This document shows positions 1 through 4,021 of a stretch of DNA of 9,682 bases, in pieces. Both the position numbers and the translations under genes were made by a program. This stretch comes from Treponema sp. Lineage in GTDB: Bacteria; Spirochaetota; Spirochaetia; Treponematales; Treponemataceae. The notes under the pieces are model-generated. The model saw only the letters and a program-made list of their open reading frames with translations. It was not told the origin of the DNA and made no database searches. The DNA lies in NCBI GenBank assembly GCA_003447785.1, contig DLYJ01000077.1, positions 1 to 9,682 of the forward strand. The letters are read 5' to 3'. How positions within the stretch are numbered: the first letter of the stretch is position 1; the number at the start of each line of letters is the position of its first letter.

Positions 1-24
1 TTGTAATAAACCCTAAATAAACAA

Positions 25-47
25 CTGGTTTAATACACAAAAACCAG
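25..47. repeat. Inverted repeat (7-bp arms) upstream of pflA terminator
   Basis: The arms CTGGTTT (25-31) and AAACCAG (41-47) are perfect complements separated by 9 bases. No T-run follows, so this is not a classic terminator by itself. It lies in the AT-rich gap after in-frame stop codons at 4-9 (TAA TAA) and before the strong terminator at 61-89. It could be a 3' RNA hairpin of the upstream gene or a protein-binding site. A 7-bp arm in AT-rich DNA can arise by chance. Confidence 0.35.
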
Positions 48-54
48 ATTAAAC

Positions 55-89
55 AAAAAAGAGGCTCTCGCCGAGAGCCTCTTTTTTTT
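55..89 (+). terminator. Strong Rho-independent terminator directly upstream of pflA
   Basis: A perfect stem pairs 61-68 with 74-81 (GAGGCTCT / AGAGCCTC), extendable by C69-G73, followed by eight T at 82-89. A run of six A at 55-60 makes it usable in both directions. It should end the transcript of the gene before the window. The pflA ribosome-binding site starts at base 90, immediately after the T-run, so no promoter fits between this terminator and pflA. pflA is therefore probably expressed by partial read-through from upstream, as expected if the upstream gene is pflB; the upstream gene itself is not visible. Confidence 0.9.
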
Positions 90-93
90 GAGG
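90..93 (+). promoter_or_regulatory. Shine-Dalgarno of pflA (GAGG)
   Basis: GAGG sits 7 bases before the ATG at 101 and supports that start. It directly abuts the T-run of the preceding terminator, so a terminated transcript lacks the site and only read-through RNA can be translated. Confidence 0.7.
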
Positions 94-100
94 TATATTT

Positions 101-853
101 ATGGCATTACAAGGATATATTCATCAGCTTGAATCTTTTGGTTCGGTGGACGGGCCTGGAGTTCGATTTATCATATTTTTCAGCGGATGTCCTTACCGCT
201 GTCTCTACTGTCATAACCCTGACACCTGGAATATGACCAGCGGAAAACTCTACACTGCTGACCAGCTTATCGACGAGGCTGAAAGCTGCCGTGATTTCTG
301 GGGCCCGAAAGGCGGAATCACAGTATCAGGCGGAGAACCACTGGCTCAGATTGATTTTTTAATTGAATTATTTACAAAGGCCAAACAGCGGGGAATAAAC
401 ACCTGTATCGACACCGCCGGCGGTCCGTACACAGAAGAAGGCGAATGGTTTGCAAAATTCCAGAAGCTGATGGAAGTAACCGATATCCTTCTCGTGGACA
501 TTAAACACATTAACGAAGAAGAACACATCAAACTTGTTGGCCGTACAGGCAAAAACGTACGCCAGATGTTCAGATATCTTGATTCAATCAAAAAGCCAAT
601 CTGGATAAGACACGTACTTGTTCCCGGAATTACAGACAATGACGAATACTTAACCCAGACCCGGGACTTTATCCGTACGCTTTCAAATGTTGAACGCGTA
701 GAGATTCTGCCGTACCACGGGCTTGCAATTACCAAATACAAGGATCTTGGAATTCCATATCCTCTCGAAAAGACCGACAGTCCTACAGAAGAACGGGTAA
801 AAAACGCCCGCCAGATTCTCGAATGCGACAAATACAACAAGTGGCGCGAATAA
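101..853 (+). CDS. pflA: Pyruvate formate-lyase activating enzyme (radical SAM)
   Basis: This 250-aa protein matches the normal length and the whole motif order of PflA. The N-terminal segment ESFGSVDGPGVRF leads into the [4Fe-4S]/SAM motif CxxxCxxC (C30, C34, C37, followed by HNPDTW). SGGEP at 76-80 is the SAM amino-group motif, and CIDTAG (102-107), a VDIK segment, RHVLVPGITD and EILPYHGL follow as in E. coli PflA. It lacks the extra ferredoxin-type insert of many other glycyl-radical activases, which favours pyruvate formate-lyase as partner. The family uses SAM to place the glycyl radical on PflB in the cytoplasm, enabling anaerobic cleavage of pyruvate to acetyl-CoA and formate. The start is supported by GAGG at 90-93. 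PflB is not in the window but would commonly lie just upstream. thyX follows after 35 bases with its own promoter. Confidence 0.95.
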   Translation: MALQGYIHQLESFGSVDGPGVRFIIFFSGCPYRCLYCHNPDTWNMTSGKLYTADQLIDEAESCRDFWGPKGGITVSGGEPLAQIDFLIELFTKAKQRGINTCIDTAGGPYTEEGEWFAKFQKLMEVTDILLVDIKHINEEEHIKLVGRTGKNVRQMFRYLDSIKKPIWIRHVLVPGITDNDEYLTQTRDFIRTLSNVERVEILPYHGLAITKYKDLGIPYPLEKTDSPTEERVKNARQILECDKYNKWRE

Positions 854-882
854 TTGAGCAAGGCCCCCTTTTCTGCTAGAAT
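854..882 (+). promoter_or_regulatory. Promoter of thyX predicting a leaderless mRNA
   Basis: TTGAGC (854-859) starts directly after the pflA stop codon. It is followed by a 17-base spacer and TAGAAT (877-882), which matches the -10 consensus at 5 of 6 positions. The ATG of thyX begins at 889, six bases after the -10 box, which is about where transcription should start. There is no Shine-Dalgarno in 864-888. A leaderless transcript is inferred from geometry only. Confidence 0.65.
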
Positions 883-888
883 ACGACT

Positions 889-1566
889 ATGATTCAAGTT
901 TTTGACAGCACAGATAAATATCCTCTTCAGAAAATCGGTAAAATGGCAGGAGTCTGCTGGAACAGCCCGATTGACAGCGAAGAAAAAAATATTAAACGCG
1001 CAAAAGACTGCATTATCAGCGGACACGGACGCGTCCTGGAATACGTAGACATCGAAATCTGCATCTCAGGTTATTCTGCCCGCGCAATCCGGGAATATTA
1101 CACGCATATCGCAGGCGGCCCGACCCGTCTCCAGGAAAGCACACGCTACGTTAACTGCAATAAATTTGAATACTTTACACCGTCTTCCATCAAAAACAAT
1201 CCGGATTCATTAAAAGAATACAATGACTGTATGGATAAAATCAAAGAAAGTTACGCCAGACTGGTTGAACTAGGCGCACCAAAAGAAGATGTTGCAAATA
1301 TTCTTCCCCTGGGCATGATGACAAAAATCGTCGACAAGAGAAATCTCCGCAACATGATTAATCTGATGAACCAGCGCCTCTGCACCCGAGCCTACAGCGA
1401 AATCCGCGCAATGGCAAACGAAATCAAAAAAGAACTTTCAGCGTACAGCGATGAATGGAAATGGATCTGCGACAACCTGTTCGTTCCAAAGTGCGACGTA
1501 ACAGGTTTCTGCACCGAAGCAAAATGCTGCGGCCGCCGTCCTAAAAAAGAAGTTACTTTCGACTGA
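889..1566 (+). CDS. thyX: FAD-dependent thymidylate synthase, divergent-motif type
   Basis: The 225-aa protein has the usual ThyX length. ThyX methylates dUMP to dTMP using methylenetetrahydrofolate, NADPH and FAD, replacing ThyA. The signature region is R68-E-Y-Y-T-H-I-A-G-G-P-T-R-L-Q-E-S84-T-R86-Y87. The S-x-R-Y end corresponds to the end of the family motif RHRx7S, but the RHR triplet is absent where it should fall; YTH (71-73) lies nearby. I recall this PTRLQ-S-TRY variant from Firmicute and spirochaete ThyX-like proteins, which makes the family call good, but activity is inferred. The C-terminus carries cysteines C202, C208, C213 and C214 in a CxxxGxC...CCG pattern of unknown role. There is no Shine-Dalgarno; the promoter at 854-882 places the transcript start at or next to the ATG. 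Confidence 0.85.
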   Translation: MIQVFDSTDKYPLQKIGKMAGVCWNSPIDSEEKNIKRAKDCIISGHGRVLEYVDIEICISGYSARAIREYYTHIAGGPTRLQESTRYVNCNKFEYFTPSSIKNNPDSLKEYNDCMDKIKESYARLVELGAPKEDVANILPLGMMTKIVDKRNLRNMINLMNQRLCTRAYSEIRAMANEIKKELSAYSDEWKWICDNLFVPKCDVTGFCTEAKCCGRRPKKEVTFD

Positions 1567-1577
1567 TAAGGATTCCT

Positions 1578-1620
1578 GCGCCACAGCGCAGGCGCAAAAG
1601 CGCAGGCGTCACAGCGCGGG
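1578..1620. repeat. GC-rich ~14-bp tandem repeat between convergent genes
   Basis: AGCGC recurs at 1585, 1599 and 1613, exactly 14 bases apart. The first two units share AGCGCAGGCG in full (1585-1594 and 1599-1608) and the third begins AGCGCGGG. CACAGCGC also occurs twice (1582-1589 and 1610-1617). Nested hairpins are possible, CCTGCG/CGCAGG (1575-1580 with 1587-1592) and GCGC-AAAA-GCGC (1592-1603). The block is much richer in GC than its surroundings and lies in the 3' region after thyX. Function unknown. Confidence 0.6.
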
Positions 1621-1641
1621 AAAATGACACACAACTGCCAC

Positions 1642-1660
1642 TGCCGTACCTGATACGGCA
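1642..1660. terminator. Possible terminator hairpin between thyX and the lytic transglycosylase
   Basis: TGCCGTA (1642-1648) and TACGGCA (1654-1660) form a perfect 7-bp stem with a 5-base loop. On the + strand a T-rich stretch (TTTTATTT, 1671-1678) starts only about 10 bases later, so it is not a textbook intrinsic terminator. It lies between two convergent genes and is the best candidate in the gap for ending one or both transcripts. Confidence 0.4.
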
Positions 1661-1672
1661 ATCCCTGACATT

Positions 1673-2422
1673 TTATTTCTTTGCAAGGCCGCTTGTGCGG
1701 GACGGCACATTGTAGAATGCTACGATATCTGTTGTGAACTTTGACTCAAGGCGTGCACGGTAAGCAGTGATTTTTGCTACATAGTTCAGAGTGTGCTGCG
1801 GAGTCTTATTTGCCTTAACGCGAGTGGTTCCTGCATTGTACATTGCAAGAGCCGTTACTTCGTTGCCCTTTCCTGCAAGATCCATGCACCAGCGCAGATG
1901 AATCATTCCGTATTTTGCGCTTGTAGCCGGGTCAAAGAACTCAGCCTCTGTTAAGCGTGGAAAACTTGCACTGTTCAACTGGAACAAACCGCGGTCGATA
2001 GTTGCATTTGAATTACGGTTTACTGCGTCCGGCCTGAAATGGCTTTCAACATAAGCAAGAGAGAATGCGAGAGACAGAGGAATATTGTTTCTGTCTGCAT
2101 TTTCGAGAATGGCAAGCGCTACCTGACGGTTTCCTGTAACCTGTGTGTAAAACCATTCAATTGAAGGACGTGACTGCGGCTGACGATAAAGTTCAAGTCC
2201 ACGGTCATTTTCGTTCAAAAATCCTGCATAATCAACTTTGAAACCTGCCTCACGAGCAAGTTCATCCGAATAATCTTCTCCCAAACCGGCAGTGTAAGAA
2301 TCAAAATCGGCCGGTGAGTCGTCCTGTGCAGGGAGAATAAAATAAACAGAAAGTGCAGCAGCTAAAAACAAAAAGCTTGCGGCAAATGTTCCCTGTAATA
2401 AATTTCTAGTATACGAACTCAT
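1673..2422 (-). CDS. Membrane-anchored lytic transglycosylase (SLT domain)
   Basis: The 249-aa protein begins with a hydrophobic segment at about residues 12-31 with basic R6 before it, giving an uncleaved signal anchor or signal peptide without a lipobox cysteine, so the enzyme faces the periplasm. The C-terminal half is a lysozyme-like SLT/GH23 domain: the catalytic glutamate is E126 in AYVESHF, followed by DRGLFQLN (143-150), AMYNAG (193-198) and LNYVAKI. Such enzymes cleave the MurNAc-GlcNAc bond to 1,6-anhydro products during wall turnover or insertion of envelope machines such as flagella. I chose the ATG at 2422 because the 7-residue longer version from a TTG at 2443 would overlap the probable promoter. 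The specific MltC/MltE/Slt-type name cannot be assigned. No Shine-Dalgarno precedes the start. Confidence 0.85.
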   Translation of the reverse strand: MSSYTRNLLQGTFAASFLFLAAALSVYFILPAQDDSPADFDSYTAGLGEDYSDELAREAGFKVDYAGFLNENDRGLELYRQPQSRPSIEWFYTQVTGNRQVALAILENADRNNIPLSLAFSLAYVESHFRPDAVNRNSNATIDRGLFQLNSASFPRLTEAEFFDPATSAKYGMIHLRWCMDLAGKGNEVTALAMYNAGTTRVKANKTPQHTLNYVAKITAYRARLESKFTTDIVAFYNVPSRTSGLAKK

Positions 2423-2431
2423 AATGCTAGG

Positions 2432-2460
2432 ATAATGACACAATTCGATTTAAAAATCAA
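2432..2460 (-). promoter_or_regulatory. Candidate promoter of the lytic transglycosylase gene
   Basis: On the - strand TTGATT (2460-2455) is separated by 17 bases from CATTAT (2437-2432); each matches consensus at 4 of 6 positions. An alternative -10, TATCCT (2434-2429), ends exactly 6 bases before the ATG at 2422 but gives a 20-base spacer. Either way transcription would start within a few bases of the ATG and no Shine-Dalgarno fits. It is weaker than the other promoters in the window. Confidence 0.4.
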
Positions 2461-2515
2461 TTATCTCCAATAGAATTATTTGTAATATCTATGCGCATTT
2501 TGCATACGCTAACAT

Positions 2516-2947
2516 TTAGTACAAAACTATATCATCACGGCAGGCTTTTTTTGCAAAGTAAACATAGTGGGGATGTTTTTCGCCAATCTTTTCGATAAAG
2601 GCGCTTACAACATCAGCGTCACCCGCAACTTGCTCAGGAATTGCAAAACCGATTACAGAAGCGCAGTCCTTGATACGGCGGCTTGTATGCTTCATTGCCG
2701 AAATAAACTGTCCGGGAATGGCTTCTTTGTCGTATACAGGCTCGATAAATACATAGCGGCCTTCTTCTTCCAGCTTTTTAAGGTCGTCACGGAGCTTTGC
2801 AAGGGCTGCTTCGTCGTATTCTTCTTCGGCACCTTCCACGTCACTCCATTTAACCGGATAAGCCATTTCTTTTGTAACAGGAACCTGAGTTCCATCGATT
2901 TTGTATAATTTATTTTCCTTAGACTCAAAAAGTTTTTCAAATTTCAT
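2516..2947 (-). CDS. Conserved-looking protein of unknown function (143 aa)
   Basis: I do not recognise this protein. It is soluble with no signal peptide or membrane segment. An N-terminal part with short alternating polar and hydrophobic stretches (1-35) is followed by a strongly charged amphipathic helix rich in E, D and K (about 38-63), a hydrophobic strand-like segment YVFIEPV (65-71), and a more ordered C-terminal half with ASVIGFAIPE (96-105) and HYVYFAKK (127-134). Alternation of helix and strand suggests a small alpha/beta fold. The ATG at 2947 is fixed by GGAGG five bases upstream; a longer reading from 2989 would run through the terminator hairpin and is rejected. The gene follows the ptsN-like gene in the same direction but with a terminator in between. 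Confidence 0.7.
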   Translation of the reverse strand: MKFEKLFESKENKLYKIDGTQVPVTKEMAYPVKWSDVEGAEEEYDEAALAKLRDDLKKLEEEGRYVFIEPVYDKEAIPGQFISAMKHTSRRIKDCASVIGFAIPEQVAGDADVVSAFIEKIGEKHPHYVYFAKKACRDDIVLY

Positions 2948-2952
2948 ATTTT

Positions 2953-2957
2953 CCTCC
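2953..2957 (-). promoter_or_regulatory. Shine-Dalgarno of the 143-aa gene (GGAGG)
   Basis: GGAGG on the - strand (CCTCC on +) lies 5 bases before the ATG at 2947 and decides the start. Only three bases separate it from the T-run of the upstream terminator. Confidence 0.85.
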
Positions 2958-2960
2958 AAC

Positions 2961-2996
2961 AAAAAAAGCCCCCGGCCAGAATAGGCCAAGAGGCTT
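2961..2996 (-). terminator. Rho-independent terminator after the ptsN-like gene
   Basis: Read on the - strand, a stem of about 12 bp pairs 2996-2984 with 2977-2966 (AAGCC...GGCC against GGCC...GGCTT, with one bulged T and G-U pairs), has the 6-base loop 2983-2978, and is followed by seven T at 2967-2961. It lies 26 bases past the stop of the ptsN-like gene. It abuts the ribosome-binding site of the next gene, the same arrangement as upstream of pflA. Confidence 0.85.
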
Positions 2997-3022
2997 TCCC
3001 CTGTTCAAACTGAATTTACAAA

Positions 3023-3469
3023 CTATTCAGTAAGAATTTTAATTACTTCAGCCTTATCCTGTGTGTTTAAGATTTGCTGACGTTTTTCTGCGCTCTTGAA
3101 AAGAAGGCTAACTTCAGCAAGGAACTGAAGATGTGGACCAGTTTTGTTAACTGGTGAGAGTGTCATAATGAAGATACGGCACGGTTCCTGATCCAATGAA
3201 TCAAAATCAACCGGATTGTCTGAAATACCAATGCAGGCTACGAGATCAGAAACAGTATCTGTCTTTCCATGAGGAATAGCGATTCCGTGCTTCATACCGG
3301 TAGACATTTTGCGTTCGCGGTCCAAAACACACTCACGGGCAGAAGCCTTGTCAGTCACCTTTCCTGCCTTGATAAGTATTTCGAGCATCTCATCAATGAT
3401 ATCTTCTTTTGTTTTACCCTGCAGATGCAACTCTACAGTTTCAGGTGTTAATACAGTTCTTAAGTCCAT
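3023..3469 (-). CDS. PTS EIIA type-2 domain protein, PtsN-like
   Basis: This 148-aa protein is a complete, single EIIA domain of the fructose/mannitol/nitrogen type. The phosphorylation motif MKHGIAIPHGKTD has the active histidine at H67. The N-terminal segment LTPETVELHLQGKTKEDIIDEML and the later ISDNPVDFDSLD and HLQFLAEVSLLF segments are typical. No EIIB or EIIC domain is fused or adjacent, so it fits the regulatory PtsN class (EIIA-Ntr), which receives phosphate from HPr/NPr and controls other proteins, rather than a sugar transporter part. Spirochaetes often carry an incomplete PTS with such regulators. A strong promoter lies immediately upstream and a terminator follows, so it appears monocistronic apart from read-through to the 143-aa gene. 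There is no well-placed Shine-Dalgarno (AAGGA lies 13 or more bases away). Confidence 0.9.
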   Translation of the reverse strand: MDLRTVLTPETVELHLQGKTKEDIIDEMLEILIKAGKVTDKASARECVLDRERKMSTGMKHGIAIPHGKTDTVSDLVACIGISDNPVDFDSLDQEPCRIFIMTLSPVNKTGPHLQFLAEVSLLFKSAEKRQQILNTQDKAEVIKILTE

Positions 3470-3475
3470 AGTCTT

Positions 3476-3504
3476 AGTTTAACTTTCCTTAAGTTCAAAG
3501 TCAA
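3476..3504 (-). promoter_or_regulatory. Promoter of the ptsN-like gene predicting a leaderless mRNA
   Basis: On the - strand TTGACT (3504-3499) matches the -35 consensus at 5 of 6 positions. A 17-base spacer leads to TAAACT (3481-3476), a 4 of 6 -10 box. The ATG begins at 3469, exactly six bases past the -10 box, as at thyX and at the 3614 gene. Transcription is expected to start at or next to the A of the start codon. Confidence 0.65.
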
Positions 3505-3509
3505 GGAAA
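3484..3509. repeat. Inverted repeat overlapping the ptsN-like promoter
   Basis: TTTCCTT (3484-3490) and AAGGAAA (3503-3509) are perfect 7-base complements with a 12-base spacer, centre to centre 19 bases. The dyad spans the promoter spacer and the -35 box of the ptsN-like gene, a position suited to a repressor operator. No known operator is recognised. Confidence 0.35.
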
Positions 3510-3578
3510 AAACAGTCTAATTATTGATAAATTCGAGATTTTTAGCATGTTCTAACACCAAAAAGAATGTCCTTTTAA

Positions 3579-3607
3579 TTGTACTTTTAGCTTTGTTTTC
3601 TTATAAT
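3579..3607 (+). promoter_or_regulatory. Promoter of the acidic-protein/pflX operon, predicting a leaderless mRNA
   Basis: TTGTAC (3579-3584) has only the TTG of the -35 consensus, but after a 17-base spacer comes a perfect TATAAT (3602-3607). The ATG at 3614 is six bases further on. There is no Shine-Dalgarno between. The position favours the start at 3614 over an upstream in-frame TTG at 3524. Confidence 0.65.
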
Positions 3608-3613
3608 AAGCAC

Positions 3614-4021
3614 ATGAATACAATTCAAAAATTACTGGCTGATATTCAGAGAATTAAAAAACATGAACGCTCTGACAACGGCGGTGCCTACGACGGACAG
3701 CGCGTATGCATGCAAATCTGTAAACTTTTCGAAACATCAAACCGCAGTTCAATCAATCTGGCGCGTTCAATCAGTGACTACTGGTTCAACACCTATGTAA
3801 TGGCATCAGATAATCTTTCAGAAGAACCTTCAGAAGAAAACCTTAACCGCATTACAGCCTTCCAGTCATTTTTAGACGGGGACGATGACGGAGAATATGA
3901 TGTATTGAATTCAGAAGACTGGGAAACTCTCCGGGACTTTGTAAATCTGGAAGCAGAAGACCTGGATCTGGACTTTTTGCAGTCAATGATGAGCATTATT
4001 CTTTCACACGATGGCATCTGA
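3614..4021 (+). CDS. Small acidic protein of unknown function
   Basis: This 135-aa protein is not recognised. It begins with a basic amphipathic helix (residues 1-19, LLADIQRIKKHER), continues with a probably helical middle part (QICKLFETSNRSSINLARSI), and ends in a strongly acidic half (about 70-125) with clusters such as DGDDDGEYD and EAEDLDLDF. There is no signal peptide, membrane segment or cysteine motif (C32 and C36 only). An in-frame TTG at 3524 would add 30 residues but would place the TATAAT promoter inside the gene, so the ATG at 3614 is preferred. Its stop codon overlaps the start of the pflX-like gene by 11 bases, so the two are almost certainly co-transcribed and translationally coupled. 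A role linked to the radical SAM protein is possible but unproven. Confidence 0.75.
   Translation: MNTIQKLLADIQRIKKHERSDNGGAYDGQRVCMQICKLFETSNRSSINLARSISDYWFNTYVMASDNLSEEPSEENLNRITAFQSFLDGDDDGEYDVLNSEDWETLRDFVNLEAEDLDLDFLQSMMSIILSHDGI

Noticed and set aside
346..1026. 226-codon open frame on the - strand across pflA and thyX
   Set aside because: It lies opposite two clearly recognised genes, has no motif or Shine-Dalgarno, and has a composition typical of an antisense shadow.
2490..2506. Hairpin TATGC/GCATA after the 143-aa gene as a terminator
   Set aside because: The stem is only 5 bp and no T-run follows on the - strand.
2567..2908. 113-codon open frame on the + strand inside the 143-aa gene
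   Set aside because: No ribosome-binding site or promoter on that strand, and a composition typical of antisense to a coding gene. The - strand reading has a strong Shine-Dalgarno.
2948..2989. Fourteen-residue N-terminal extension of the 143-aa protein
   Set aside because: It runs through the terminator hairpin and its T-run, and GGAGG clearly points to the ATG at 2947.
3524..3613. Thirty-residue N-terminal extension of the acidic protein from a TTG
   Set aside because: It would place a perfect TATAAT inside the coding region, it lacks a Shine-Dalgarno and it encodes an unrelated hydrophobic stretch.
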